Shown here: positions 46,448 to 55,789 of the stretch, piece after piece
Layout: the number at the start of each line of letters is the position of its first letter
Position numbering within the stretch: position 1 is the stretch's first letter
Source: Desulfohalovibrio reitneri
GTDB taxonomy: Bacteria > Desulfobacterota > Desulfovibrionia > Desulfovibrionales > Desulfovibrionaceae
Direction: 5' to 3'
DNA: 64,000 nt
NCBI RefSeq assembly: GCF_000711295.1
Contig: NZ_JOMJ01000003.1
Span: 571,001 to 635,000 of the forward strand
Made by a program: the position numbers and the translations under genes
Notes under the pieces: model-generated
What the model was told of the DNA's origin: nothing
What the model saw: only the letters and a program-made list of their open reading frames with translations
The model's database searches: none

Positions 46448-48196
46448 ATGGAACACGCCGCGTTGACCACCATCGGCCTGGCTCTCGTGCTGGGCGTTAC
46501 CGCGCACGGATTGGCCCGGGGGCTGTCCATCCCCCCCATACTGTTCTACATGCTGGCCGGGCTGGCCGCCGGTCCACTGGGCGCGGGGCTGGTGGAGCCG
46601 GACGCCCTTGGCCACGGCCTTCTGGTGCTGGTTGAGTTCGCTGTGGCCGTCATTCTCTTCGAGGGCGGGCTTTTCCTCACCACCAGGGGGTTTTTGCAGG
46701 CGCCCAAAGCCATAGGCCGGCTTTTGACCGTGACTGTGGCGCTGACCGCGCTGGGCGGATTTCTGCTGACCCGCTGGCTTCTGGACTTCCCCCTGGAGTT
46801 GGCCATGCTGTTCGGCGCGGTGGTGGTCGTCACCGGCCCCAGCGTCATCAATCCACTGCTCAAGGCGGTCTCTTTCCCGCCCAGGCTGCGGTCCCTGCTG
46901 CACTGGGAGTCCATTCTCGGCGACGTCATCGGCGTGGTGCTGATGGCCTTGGCGCTCAAGCTGGTGGCCGTGAGTGGTCCGCAAGAGGCCGGGGAGACCG
47001 GGGTCTGGCTGGCACTGGGTATTTTCACCGGGGTGGCCGTAGGAGCGGGGGTGGGCTTTCTGCTGTCGCGCTACGTGCTGCCCTACACCATGCGCGTGGG
47101 GGACGAGGGACTGCCCGGCGTGGCCGCCTTCGCCGCCGCCGTCGGGGCCTTCCTGCTGTCCGATTCCCTGGTGGACGCCTCCGGTCCGGTGGCCGTGGCC
47201 GTGGCCGGCTTCTTCCTCTCCGCCCTCAAACCGGAGACCCTGCACCACGTGCGGCACTTCAAGGACCAGCTCTCGGTGGTGCTCATCGGCACACTGTTCG
47301 TGCTCCTGTCCGCCTCCTTCAAGCCGGACGCCCTGGGGCCGCAACTGTGGCCAATGCTGCTCACGGCCGTACTTCTCGGCACGGTGGTGCGGCCACTGGC
47401 GGTGCAGTTGGCGCTTCTGGGCAGCCAGGTGCCCATGCGCGAGCGGCTGTATCTGGGGCTCGTCAGCCCCCGGGGCATCATCTCCCTGGCCACGGCCGCC
47501 TACGGCGTGCTGCTGCTCGGGGGCGACGCCCAGGGAGAGGGGCTGCTGACCACCATCTTCCTGGTTGTTCTGGTCTCCGGCAGCGCGGCCACTCTGCTGG
47601 GCAAACCCCTGGCCGGATGGCTTAAAGTGGAGTCCAGGCCCGAGACCTCCGGACTCATCATCATCGGGCTGAACCAGTTCGCCAAGGAACTCGCCTCGGC
47701 TGTTTCCCGCCACGTGCCGGTTGTCTTTTTCGACCCGCGCATGGACATGTGCGAGATCATCCGCGGCGAGGGGCAGAAGAGTTTCTGCACCGACCTCTTT
47801 GACGAGGAAATCTACGAGGAGGCGGTGCACGAGGGGTACACCCGACTCATGGCCGTTACCCTCGATGACGCCCTGAACAAGCTGGCGGTGCAGACTGCGG
47901 GCAGGCAGCTCGGGCGGGGGCATGTGTTCCGGGCGGAAGTGGCGGACCCGGGCAAGGTGGCCCGCATGCCGGGGCATCAGGCGCAGTTGGCTTTCGGCGG
48001 CGACTTTCTTCTGAAGGAGGCGGCAAACGCCCTGGAGAATGGCGAGGGGGTCATCGAGGAACGCGACTACCACGGGGAGGAAGGGGTCACGCCGCTGTTG
48101 TACGTTCGCGGCGGCGGGGTCTGCGTGGCGGGGAAGCAGCGCGGCCCCGGCAGGGCCATCTGTTTCGTGCTCCGGTCCTCAGCGAAGAGGGGCTGA
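46448..48196 (+). CDS. CPA-type cation:proton antiporter with C-terminal TrkA-N-like domain
   Basis: A 582-residue protein. Residues about 5-390 form a 12- to 13-TM cation:proton antiporter domain (NhaP-like), with the conserved FEGGLFL segment near residue 70, GPSVINPLL near 130 and SPRGIISLATAAYG near 340. Residues about 400-490 look like a Rossmann-type TrkA-N regulatory domain (SGLIIIGLNQFAKELASAV), whose glycine motif is weak. It probably exchanges Na+ or K+ for H+. The ATG at 46448 is preceded by a poor ribosome site. It converges on rmlD. Confidence 0.9.
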   Translation: MEHAALTTIGLALVLGVTAHGLARGLSIPPILFYMLAGLAAGPLGAGLVEPDALGHGLLVLVEFAVAVILFEGGLFLTTRGFLQAPKAIGRLLTVTVALTALGGFLLTRWLLDFPLELAMLFGAVVVVTGPSVINPLLKAVSFPPRLRSLLHWESILGDVIGVVLMALALKLVAVSGPQEAGETGVWLALGIFTGVAVGAGVGFLLSRYVLPYTMRVGDEGLPGVAAFAAAVGAFLLSDSLVDASGPVAVAVAGFFLSALKPETLHHVRHFKDQLSVVLIGTLFVLLSASFKPDALGPQLWPMLLTAVLLGTVVRPLAVQLALLGSQVPMRERLYLGLVSPRGIISLATAAYGVLLLGGDAQGEGLLTTIFLVVLVSGSAATLLGKPLAGWLKVESRPETSGLIIIGLNQFAKELASAVSRHVPVVFFDPRMDMCEIIRGEGQKSFCTDLFDEEIYEEAVHEGYTRLMAVTLDDALNKLAVQTAGRQLGRGHVFRAEVADPGKVARMPGHQAQLAFGGDFLLKEAANALENGEGVIEERDYHGEEGVTPLLYVRGGGVCVAGKQRGPGRAICFVLRSSAKRG

Positions 48197-48202
48197 CGCG
48201 TT

Positions 48203-49087
48203 TCAGTCGTCGCGGTGGTTGGGCAGGCCGAGTTCCTGAAAGACATATTCCCGCAGGCCCTGCTCCCAGGGCCGGGGGGTGTGGCCGGTCAGCGCGATGA
48301 ATTTCCCCATGTCCAGCACGGAGTACTTGGGCCGTTCCGCCTTCTGCGGCCAGCCCGAGGAGGGGATGGGCTCCACGGTGCAGGTCAGGTCCGCCAGCTT
48401 GACCGCCTCGCTGGCCAACTCGCACCAGCTGGCCTTGCCGCAGGAAGCGAGGTGGAAGAGGCCGTTCCCTCCCGCGTCCAGCAGCCGCAGGGTATTGCGG
48501 GCCAGGTCCATGGTATAGGTGGGAGAGCCGAACTGGTCCGCCACCACGGTCAGCTTGGGCCGGTTGGCGCCGAGGTTGAGGATGGTCTCCACGAAGTTGC
48601 GCTTGCCCGGGCCGAAGAGCCAGGAGGTTCGGATGACGGCCAGCTGTTCCGGCGCGGCCTCGAACAGGGCGCGCTCCCCGGCCAGTTTGCTCTGCCCGTA
48701 AACACTGCGGGGATTGGGCTCGTCCTCGGTGGTGTATGGTTCTTCCTTGGCGCCGTTGAATACGAAGTCGGTGGAGAAGTGGACCAGCCGCAATCCCTCC
48801 CGGGCGGCGGAGAGGCCGAGCAGCCTTGGCAGCCGTTCGTTGAGGTCGAAGGCATTGTCCGGCTCCTCCTCGGCCAGGTCCACGGCGGTGTAGGCCACGG
48901 TGTTCACCACCGTGCGGCAGCCCTGGCGCTCCGTGAAGCGGCGCAGGGCGTCCTGGTCGTACGGGTCGAAATCCTCGCGACCCACGGGCAGGACTTCCCG
49001 CTTCGCCTCACGCAGCGCTCTGGTCAGCGCCTGGCCAAGCAGGCCGGTACGTCCGCCGAGTACCAGAAACGGACTTTCCCCGCTCAT
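48203..49087 (-). CDS. rmlD: dTDP-4-dehydrorhamnose reductase
   Basis: Last step of dTDP-L-rhamnose synthesis; 294 residues. Short-chain dehydrogenase fold with the NAD(P) motif LGGRTGLLGQAL at the N-terminus and YGQSK as the catalytic YxxxK. The ATG overlaps the rmlB stop as ATGA. rmlA and rmlC are not in the window, so the rest of the rhamnose pathway is elsewhere. Confidence 0.93.
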   Translation of the reverse strand: MSGESPFLVLGGRTGLLGQALTRALREAKREVLPVGREDFDPYDQDALRRFTERQGCRTVVNTVAYTAVDLAEEEPDNAFDLNERLPRLLGLSAAREGLRLVHFSTDFVFNGAKEEPYTTEDEPNPRSVYGQSKLAGERALFEAAPEQLAVIRTSWLFGPGKRNFVETILNLGANRPKLTVVADQFGSPTYTMDLARNTLRLLDAGGNGLFHLASCGKASWCELASEAVKLADLTCTVEPIPSSGWPQKAERPKYSVLDMGKFIALTGHTPRPWEQGLREYVFQELGLPNHRDD

Positions 49088-50103
49088 TTCCGCTCTCCAT
49101 ACCAGCGGTTCATGAAGTCGATGTAGGAGCCGCTGCGCACGTTTTCCAGCCAGTCGCGGTTGTTCTGGTACCAAGCCACGGTTTCCCGCATCCCTTCGGC
49201 GAAGTCGTATTCCGGCTCAAAGCCCAACTCCCGCCGCGCCTTGTCGTAGCCCATGGCGTAGCGGCGGTCGTGGCCGGGGCGGTCGGCCACGAAGGTGATG
49301 AGGCTTTCCGGCTTGCCCACAATCTGCAAGAGGGTGCGGATGACTTCCAGGTTGGTTTTTTCGCAGTCCGCCCCGAAGTTGTAGATCTCTCCGGGCGCTC
49401 CCTTACGCAAGGCCAGGTCCACACCCAGGCAGTGGTCAAGCACGTAGATCCAGTCGCGCACATTGAGGCCGTCGCCGTACACCGGCAGCGGCTCGTCGTT
49501 CTCCGCCTTGGTCAGCATCAGCGGAATGAGCTTTTCCGGGAACTGATAGGGTCCGTAATTGTTGGAGCAGCGGGTGATGACCACGGGAAAGCCGTATGTC
49601 ATGTGGTAGGCGCGGCAAAGGTGGTCGGACGATGCCTTGGAGGCGGAGTAGGGAGAGTTGGGGGCCAGCGGGGTGCCCTCGGTGAAGGAACCGGTTGGCC
49701 CCAGCGAGCCGTAGACCTCGTCCGTGGAGACGTGGACGAACTGTTCCACGCCGTAGCGGCGGGAGGCCTCCAGTAGATTCTGGGTGCCCAGCACGTTGGT
49801 GGTCAGGAAGGGCGCCGGGTCGTCGATGGAGCGGTCCACGTGGGTTTCCGCGGCGAAATTGACCACCGCCTCCACGCCGTGCTCTTCCAGAACGCGCGGC
49901 AACAGTTCGGCGTCGGCGATGTCGCCGCGCACGAAACGGTAGCGCGCGCCGAACTCCTCGGCCGCGCCGTCGAGGTTGAGCGGGTTGCCCGCGTAGGTCA
50001 GCTTGTCCAGGTTGACCACCACCGCGTCCGGGTCGTGGCTCAAAAGGCGGCGGATGTAATTGGTTCCGATGAACCCGCAGCCGCCGGTGACGAGTATGCG
50101 CAT
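49084..50103 (-). CDS. rmlB: dTDP-glucose 4,6-dehydratase
   Basis: A 339-residue extended short-chain dehydrogenase converting dTDP-glucose to the 4-keto-6-deoxy sugar. The glycine motif is TGGCGFIGTNYIR, the catalytic YxxxK is YSASK, and STDEVYG and the RCSNNYGPYQFPEKLIPL segment (in parts) are diagnostic of RmlB. First gene of the rmlB-rmlD pair, upstream of which the tRNA-Val gene diverges. Confidence 0.96.
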   Translation of the reverse strand: MRILVTGGCGFIGTNYIRRLLSHDPDAVVVNLDKLTYAGNPLNLDGAAEEFGARYRFVRGDIADAELLPRVLEEHGVEAVVNFAAETHVDRSIDDPAPFLTTNVLGTQNLLEASRRYGVEQFVHVSTDEVYGSLGPTGSFTEGTPLAPNSPYSASKASSDHLCRAYHMTYGFPVVITRCSNNYGPYQFPEKLIPLMLTKAENDEPLPVYGDGLNVRDWIYVLDHCLGVDLALRKGAPGEIYNFGADCEKTNLEVIRTLLQIVGKPESLITFVADRPGHDRRYAMGYDKARRELGFEPEYDFAEGMRETVAWYQNNRDWLENVRSGSYIDFMNRWYGERK

Positions 50104-50213
50104 GTGCTCGCTCGCTTGGCTTGTTCCCCGCTTCGGCTCAGGCCGGCGGGGGAGTCACGAGGACTAGCCCAAAAGGATGCGGGAGGCAATCGCGGAAAAA
50201 TTGCCCGACCCCC

Positions 50214-50242
50214 TTGTCAATCGAAAAGGGATGCTGTAAATC
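50214..50242 (+). promoter_or_regulatory. Promoter of tRNA-Val
   Basis: TTGTCA (50214-50219), 17 bases, TAAATC (50237-50242), 13 bases before the tRNA 5' end. Confidence 0.5.
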
Positions 50243-50255
50243 CTCTTTCCCTCGT

Positions 50256-50331
<76 letters not shown>

Positions 50332-50343
50332 CCGCGAAATCCC

Positions 50344-50374
50344 GGGCCCCGGAATCGATCCGGGGCCCTTTTTT
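50344..50374 (+). terminator. Rho-independent terminator of tRNA-Val
   Basis: Ten-base stem GGGCCCCGGA/TCCGGGGCCC with a 5-base loop, then TTTTTT. Confidence 0.95.
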
Positions 50375-50408
50375 GTGGCGGCAATCGTTCCGGAAAGGAA
50401 AGCGGGCC

Positions 50409-50864
50409 ATGCGAATCGTCCTCTACACACCCGAGATACCTCCCAACACCGGTTCCGTGGCCCGTCTGTGCGCGGCCACCAGAACCCCGCTGCATCTCAT
50501 CGAGCCCCTAGGCTTCTCTCTGGACGACAAGTACCTCAAGCGGGCCGGGCTGGACTACTGGCCGCACGTCGACGTGTCGGTCTGGCCGGATTTCGCCTCC
50601 TACCTGGAAGGGGACGCTCCCGGCAGGGTTGTCCTCTCCAGTGCCAGGCGCGGCGAAGCGCTGGGGGAGTTCGGTTTCCGCCAGGGTGACGCCATCGTGC
50701 TCGGACCGGAGACAAAGGGGCTGCCGGACGAGATGTTCGAGTCCCACGCCAACCACGTGCGGCTGCCCATCTGGGGTGAGGTGCGTTCCATCAACATGGC
50801 CCAGGCCGCGGCCGTGCTGCTGTATGACGCCTACCGCCAACTCGGTGTCCTTTCCGGCCGCTGA
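50409..50864 (+). CDS. trmL: tRNA (cytidine(34)-2'-O)-methyltransferase TrmL
   Basis: A 151-residue minimal SPOUT methyltransferase for the wobble base of tRNA-Leu. The knot motifs LGPETKGLP and LPIWGEVRSINMAQAAAVLLY (read in parts) are typical of TrmL. The start MRIVLYTPEIPPNTG is conserved in the family. It lies right after the tRNA-Val terminator, but the relation to that tRNA is probably fortuitous. Confidence 0.93.
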   Translation: MRIVLYTPEIPPNTGSVARLCAATRTPLHLIEPLGFSLDDKYLKRAGLDYWPHVDVSVWPDFASYLEGDAPGRVVLSSARRGEALGEFGFRQGDAIVLGPETKGLPDEMFESHANHVRLPIWGEVRSINMAQAAAVLLYDAYRQLGVLSGR

Positions 50865-50889
50865 ACCGGTTCGGTCGGCCACAACGAAT

Positions 50890-50924
50890 AAGCCCCCGCG
50901 CAGGCCGTGCGCGGGGGCTTTTGT
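50890..50924 (+). terminator. Strong terminator between trmL and the TRAP permease gene
   Basis: Thirteen-base stem AAGCCCCCGCGCA/TGCGCGGGGGCTT (50890-50902, 50908-50920) with a 5-base loop and a TTTGTTT tail on the + strand; As upstream could make it bidirectional. Confidence 0.9.
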
Positions 50925-50946
50925 TTGTGTCTGTGTTCAAGGTCCG

Positions 50947-53049
50947 TCAGGCCGGGACCAAGCTCTCCCGCATCTCGTCGCGTTTGTTCTGCCATTTCAT
51001 CCACAGGTAGATCAGGCCCATGATGCCGATGCCCGCGAAGTTGGAGATGTAGGAGGTGTGGTAGCAAAGGAAGGTGGCCATGGCCACGATAAGCCACTGA
51101 GCCACGTTGGTCCGGCGTATGAAGTAGCCCATAGTCAGCACCGAGAAGGCCAGGGTGCCGATGATCGCCCCTCCCCAGGCGTGGGCTATTTCATAGATGG
51201 TGCCGTTGAGCAGGAAGGCCGGTTCGTAGGCCATGAGGAAGGGCACCACGTAGAGCAGCTTGGCGAATTTGAAGGAGGTCCAGCCGGTCTTCCACGGGTC
51301 GGACCCGGCCACGGCCGCGCCCGCGTAGGCCGCCACGCAGACAGGCGGTGTGATGTTGGAATCCTGACTGAACCAATAGACGATCATGTGCGAGGCGATG
51401 GCCGCCGAGAGCACTCCCGAGGCCATGAGGTCTTTCCCGTGCAGGCTGGGATCCATGAGCATGGTCTCCACGGCGGGCACGGCCAGCACCGCGGTGATGA
51501 GGTAGGCCGCGGTCACGGGCACGCCCATGCCCAGAACCAGGGAGGCAACGCCGATGAGCAGTATGGCCATGGGCAGCTGGGCTGAAGCCACGGACACCGC
51601 TCCGCCGGAGAGAGCGGAGAGCGTTTCCCCAAAGCCCGAGGACATGGAGATGATAATGTCCGAGAACTTCAGGCCGATGCCGGAGAGGGAGATGATGCCC
51701 ACGATGATGCCGATGACGCCCACGGTGGCTCCGATGACCAGCGTGGCGCGCGAGCCCTGGACGATGGCCTCCCAGATCTGCTTGGGCCCCATGCGGTACT
51801 GTCTGTCGAACCAGGAGATGACCACGCAGGAGATGGTGGCCCAGAACGCGGCGTTGCCCGGGGAGTAGCCCACCAGCATCATGGCCACGATAATGACCAG
51901 GGGGACGGACTTGTACCAGTGCTGCTTGAATATCTTGCCGGGTTTTTCGAACTCCTCGTCCTCGAGCCCCTTGATGTTCAGCTTCTTGGCTTCCAGGTGG
52001 ATCATGGAGAGCACGGAGAAGAAATAGAGCAGGGCCGGGAAAATGGCCATCTTCATGATTTCCACGTACGGCGTGTTGGTCAGCTCCGCCATGAGGAAGC
52101 CGCCCGCGCCCATGATGGGGGGCATGAACATGCCGCCGATGGAAGCCGCCGGCTCGATGCCTCCGGCCACGTGGGGCTTGAAACCGGCCCGCTTCATGAG
52201 GGGGATGGTGAAGGAGCCCGTGGAGACGGTGTTGGCGATGGCCGAACCGGAGACCGAGCCGAAGAAGGCCGAGGCCACGACCGAAACCTTGGCCGGACCG
52301 CCGGTGGTTTTGCCAGCCAAGGCCAGTGGCCAATCGATGAAGAATTTGCCCACTCCCGACTTTTGCAGGAAGGCCCCGAAGAAAATGAAGAGAATGACGT
52401 ACGTGACCAACACGTTGGCCATGACGCCGAAGACGCCGTTTTGCTCAAGGAACAGGGTGGTGGCCATGCGGTCGATGGAAAAGCCGCGGTGGGCGAACAT
52501 GTCCGGGAAGTACGGCCCGAAGTAGCCGTAGACCAGGAAGAGTGCTCCGGCCAGGGTCATGGACCAGCCCAGCACCCGGCGGCAGACCTCGATGGAGATG
52601 ATGATGCCGATGATGGCCACGGTAACGTCCAGTTGCGTTTCCGCGCCGGAGCGGTAGTTGAGGGCCTCGAACTCGAGCATCCAGTAGCCGCAGGCCCCGA
52701 TGGCCACCAGCGCCAGCAGAACGTCCAGAAGGGTTGGCCGTTTCATGTTGGATCGCCTGCTCATGGGGAAGCAGAGAAAGACCATTACATAGGTCAGCAC
52801 CACGTAGATACCGCGGTTGTATTGGGCGTCGAACGGTGAGACGCCGGCCGCGTAAAAATAGAAGACGACCATGATCAGGCCAAGAGCGTTGACGATGTGG
52901 AGCCAAAGGCCCGACAGCTTGCGGCCGGACTTGGACTCCTTGCTCATGACCTTCTTCAACTGCGATTTCTGCTTTTCGTCCAGATCTCCGCCTTCGCGCT
53001 CCTTGCGCGTGTCGGCGTTGGACCGCTCCTGGATGTTCCGCTCGGACAT
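50947..53049 (-). CDS. TRAP transporter fused permease (4TM-12TM) of TAXI type
   Basis: A 700-residue fused small and large membrane subunit of a TAXI-type TRAP transporter. It has about 16 to 18 transmembrane helices, with a small-subunit-like N-terminal part and a DctM-like C-terminal part (for example GSVSGSAIANTVSTGSFTIPLMKRAG, in parts). It is driven by an ion gradient and takes substrate from the TAXI receptor encoded upstream. I chose the ATG at 53049; the family TM region starts after a hydrophilic N-terminus. The substrate is unknown (TAXI systems include glutamate- and organic acid-type ligands). Confidence 0.9.
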   Translation of the reverse strand: MSERNIQERSNADTRKEREGGDLDEKQKSQLKKVMSKESKSGRKLSGLWLHIVNALGLIMVVFYFYAAGVSPFDAQYNRGIYVVLTYVMVFLCFPMSRRSNMKRPTLLDVLLALVAIGACGYWMLEFEALNYRSGAETQLDVTVAIIGIIISIEVCRRVLGWSMTLAGALFLVYGYFGPYFPDMFAHRGFSIDRMATTLFLEQNGVFGVMANVLVTYVILFIFFGAFLQKSGVGKFFIDWPLALAGKTTGGPAKVSVVASAFFGSVSGSAIANTVSTGSFTIPLMKRAGFKPHVAGGIEPAASIGGMFMPPIMGAGGFLMAELTNTPYVEIMKMAIFPALLYFFSVLSMIHLEAKKLNIKGLEDEEFEKPGKIFKQHWYKSVPLVIIVAMMLVGYSPGNAAFWATISCVVISWFDRQYRMGPKQIWEAIVQGSRATLVIGATVGVIGIIVGIISLSGIGLKFSDIIISMSSGFGETLSALSGGAVSVASAQLPMAILLIGVASLVLGMGVPVTAAYLITAVLAVPAVETMLMDPSLHGKDLMASGVLSAAIASHMIVYWFSQDSNITPPVCVAAYAGAAVAGSDPWKTGWTSFKFAKLLYVVPFLMAYEPAFLLNGTIYEIAHAWGGAIIGTLAFSVLTMGYFIRRTNVAQWLIVAMATFLCYHTSYISNFAGIGIMGLIYLWMKWQNKRDEMRESLVPA

Positions 53050-53134
53050 TTCGTCTCCGTGAACGGCCCTCCCGGGCCTTGGTATGCATGGGCGGGGCGG
53101 CGTAATCCTCCCCCGGGCCCACTCCATGAGCATC

Positions 53135-53165
53135 AAAAGCGGGCCGGGGGAAGTCCCCGGCCCGC
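53135..53165 (-). terminator. Attenuator-like terminator between TAXI receptor and permease
   Basis: An 11-base stem GCGGGCCGGGG/CCCCGGCCCGC (53139-53149, 53155-53165) with TTTT just downstream on the minus strand. Placed between the binding protein and the permease, it probably gives more receptor than permease transcript. Confidence 0.7.
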
Positions 53166-53199
53166 GGGTAGGCACGTTGCTCCGCGAAACGCGGGGAGG

Positions 53200-54186
53200 C
53201 TATTTGAGGTCGTCCGGAATGCTGTGCCCGTGTTCCTCCCAGAACTTCACCGCGCCGGGGTGAACGGGGATGGCGTTGCCTTTGAGCCCATCCTCGATGG
53301 ACATGGATTTGGCGGTCTTCTTGGCGGCCACCATGTGGGCCAGGCCCTTCTCGGAGTAGATGGTTTTGACGGACTCGTAGACGATCTCCGGGTCCACGTC
53401 CTTGTTGGCGCACCAGTAGGCGGAATCCTGGAAGGACTTCACCGCCTCGGTCTGGCCGGTGTAGGTCTTGGCCGGAATGGTCACGGGGGTGTAGAAGGGG
53501 TACTCGTCGTAAAATCCGGACTGTTCCGCGTCGTCGCCGATGTTGATCAGGCGGACGTCATCACGGGTGGCGGCTTCAATGATGGCCGCGGTGGGGTAGC
53601 CCGCGAACACCCAGAAGGCGTCCAGCTTGCCGTCGTTGAAGGCGGAGGCGGCGGCGGAATAGCCCAGGAACTGCTTGTCAACCTTGTCCCAGATGCCCAG
53701 GTGGGTGAAGAACCGCTCGCAGGCCGTGGCCGCGCCGGAACCGGCGTTGCCCACGCCCACGCGCTTGCCTTCGAGTTGCTTGGTGGAGGTTATGCCGGAC
53801 TTGGCCTTGACCACCAGCTGTCCCGGAGCCCCGTAGAGGAAGGAGATGGCGCGGACGTTGGTGTAGTTGTTGGTGTCCTGCGGCAGCTTGCCCTTGCGGC
53901 CCAGGAAGGCGTCGCCCATGTAGACGATGCCGTAGTCGACCTGGTGGCTGTTCAGCCGTTTGAGGTTGGCCCCGGAGCCGCCGGATCCCTCGGAGGAGCA
54001 CTCGACGTCGGGGACGTTCTTGGAGATGTAGATGGCCATGGCGTTGGCGAAGTAGTTGAAGGTGCCGCCGACTGGTCCGCCGCCGTAGGCGAGGTAGGTC
54101 TTGGCCTTGGCTGGCGCGGGGCTGAAGCCCGCCACCACGGCGAGGGCTAACAGGGGCAGCAGGAAGAGTTTCCATCCATTCGTCAT
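53200..54186 (-). CDS. TAXI family TRAP transporter solute-binding protein
   Basis: A 328-residue periplasmic receptor. A signal peptide (KLFLLPLLALAVVAGFSPAPAKA; likely cut near residue 28) precedes the TAXI domain, with its typical GGTFNYFANAMAIYISKNVP and SEGSGGSGANLKRL segments in parts. It binds substrate for the TRAP permease. AAGGAGGA is a near-perfect ribosome site. Divergent from cbiB. Confidence 0.93.
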   Translation of the reverse strand: MTNGWKLFLLPLLALAVVAGFSPAPAKAKTYLAYGGGPVGGTFNYFANAMAIYISKNVPDVECSSEGSGGSGANLKRLNSHQVDYGIVYMGDAFLGRKGKLPQDTNNYTNVRAISFLYGAPGQLVVKAKSGITSTKQLEGKRVGVGNAGSGAATACERFFTHLGIWDKVDKQFLGYSAAASAFNDGKLDAFWVFAGYPTAAIIEAATRDDVRLINIGDDAEQSGFYDEYPFYTPVTIPAKTYTGQTEAVKSFQDSAYWCANKDVDPEIVYESVKTIYSEKGLAHMVAAKKTAKSMSIEDGLKGNAIPVHPGAVKFWEEHGHSIPDDLK

Positions 54187-54237
54187 CCCGATCCTCCTTT
54201 GCAGGTGCGTTGAGGTATGCATCCCACCGGCGCGGTT

Positions 54238-54273
54238 TTCCGCGGAACCGGGTGAACCGGGGTTCGGAACCGG
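54238..54273. repeat. GAACCGG repeat cluster upstream of the TAXI gene
   Basis: Three direct copies of GAACCGG (54245-54251, 54254-54260, 54267-54273) plus a 10-base palindrome TTCCGCGGAA (54238-54247), about 50-90 bases upstream of the TAXI start in the divergent region shared with cbiB. A possible regulator-binding region. Confidence 0.4.
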
Positions 54274-54416
54274 TGCCATGCGGACTGCGCCAATGTTCAT
54301 CCCGAGTGTATGTATGCGGTTTAGGAGATGGAATATCCAGCCGCCTCAGGTAAACGGTCGAAGAAATGCCGTGAACGGTTCTTGGCCTTGATGTCCGGAA
54401 TGTGTACTTTCGCGGG

Positions 54417-55385
54417 ATGGAATCGACACATGCACTTCTCATATTGCTGGCCCCGCCATTGGCGCTTCTTCTCGACCTTTTACTCGGCGACCGCCCAGGT
54501 CTCCCGCACCCCGTCCGGCTGCTTGGAGGCGTGCTCGACCGGCAGGAACGCCTGTCCAGACGGCTGGCGCCCGGCAAACTGTTCGCCGCCGGCGTGTTCT
54601 GGACCGTGGTCAACGCGGCGGCGGCCTGGGCCGTGGTCCAGATTCTCACGGAAATCCCCTATCTGGGCGCCCTCATAGGGTTGTATTTCGCCTACGCCGG
54701 GCTTGCCCTGGGGCAACTCCTGCGGGAGTCGCGCAAGGTTCGCCGCCTGCTGGCCGGAGGCGATCTGAACGCGGCCAGAACCGCCGTCGGCCAATTGGTC
54801 AGCCGCGAGACAGGCGACCTGGACGAGGAAGGGGTTCGCCGCACCCTGGCCGAAAGCATCAGCGAAAACCTCTGCGACGGCTTCGTCGCGCCTTTTCTGT
54901 TCCTTTGCCTTGGAGGGCCCGCTCTGCTGTGGGCTTACAAGGCCATCTCCACCATGGACTCCATGTGGGGGTACCGCACGGAGAAGTACGAACGGTTGGG
55001 ACGCTTCTGCGCCAGAGCCGACGACGTGCTGGCCTGGGTGCCAGCCAGGTTGACCGCGGCTCTGATTCTGCTGGCCGGACGCGTCACAGGCAGGCGTGTG
55101 GAAGGTTGGAAAACCAAGGTTCCGGCCGACGCCGCGCGCATGGAAAGCCCCAACGCGGGGTGGCCCATGGCCGCCGCGGCATGGGTCTGCGGCGCGCCAA
55201 TGGGGGGCTCGGCGGTGTATCACGGCCAGACCAGGGAAAAGCCGCGTCTCGGGCCGGACACCGGCGTGTGGGATGAGAGCAGGCTGCGGCGTCTGCACCG
55301 CTTGTGCCTCTGGTGCGGACTCGGCGGCGGCCTGCTCATTTGGTTGTATTTCGCCGCGTTGGCTTGGTCGGTATCTTCCTTCTAA
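54417..55385 (+). CDS. cbiB: Adenosylcobinamide-phosphate synthase CbiB/CobD
   Basis: Membrane enzyme joining adenosylcobyric acid and aminopropanol phosphate in cobalamin synthesis. 322 residues with several membrane segments and the family motifs VSRETGDLDEEGVRRTLAESISENLCDGFVAPF (in parts) and KAISTMDSMWGYR. I chose the ATG at 54417, which starts the membrane domain; a GTG at 54402 is in frame. No cobalamin riboswitch was recognised upstream. Other cob genes are not in the window. Confidence 0.92.
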   Translation: MESTHALLILLAPPLALLLDLLLGDRPGLPHPVRLLGGVLDRQERLSRRLAPGKLFAAGVFWTVVNAAAAWAVVQILTEIPYLGALIGLYFAYAGLALGQLLRESRKVRRLLAGGDLNAARTAVGQLVSRETGDLDEEGVRRTLAESISENLCDGFVAPFLFLCLGGPALLWAYKAISTMDSMWGYRTEKYERLGRFCARADDVLAWVPARLTAALILLAGRVTGRRVEGWKTKVPADAARMESPNAGWPMAAAAWVCGAPMGGSAVYHGQTREKPRLGPDTGVWDESRLRRLHRLCLWCGLGGGLLIWLYFAALAWSVSSF

Positions 55386-55419
55386 AGCACTCGGCATCCA
55401 TCCCCTCGCGACACGTCCG

Positions 55420-55457
55420 CAACGCCCCCGCGCACCTTCGGTGTTGCGGGGGCGTTG
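55420..55457 (+). terminator. Terminator-like hairpin after cbiB
   Basis: Perfect 12-base stem CAACGCCCCCGC/GCGGGGGCGTTG with a 14-base loop; followed by a weak T-rich tail (TCCTTTC). Confidence 0.6.
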
Positions 55458-55789
55458 TCCTTTCGGAATGAGATGGGGGACCATCACGTGGCCGTTGCCG
55501 CGTAGGCGGCGAGACTCTAGCTGAAGATCAGAGGAATGTGGAGCGGAAGCACCAATCCATCATGGCGGGGAATGGCCGTGGCATGGATGCATGATTTTTC
55601 GTGGCGTGCGAAGTAAAGACGTATTCATTTTCGTTCTGCATGAGTTGATCTTTCGTATTTGATGTATTACGTGTTTTTTGCTTTATTCGGAAAAACGTTT
55701 GGATTTTGCGGCGTAAAGCCTTGTGTAGCGGGGGCCGATGGTGGTCCTGGGCTGCGCCGAAAACTTTTTTTAAGCCAAGGAGATCCCAT
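55458..55789. other. Intergenic region before mucR, AT-richer than its surroundings
   Basis: About 330 bases with no credible gene. It is clearly richer in A and T than the neighbouring genes, especially at 55590-55700. A possible promoter is TTGATG (55659-55664), 17 bases, TTTATT (55682-55687), but the match is partial. MucR proteins bind AT-rich DNA and often regulate themselves, so autoregulation here is plausible. Confidence 0.4.

Noticed and set aside
54187-54416. Cobalamin riboswitch upstream of cbiB
   Set aside because: The conserved B12-box (GCCACTG) and the expected stem layout were not found.
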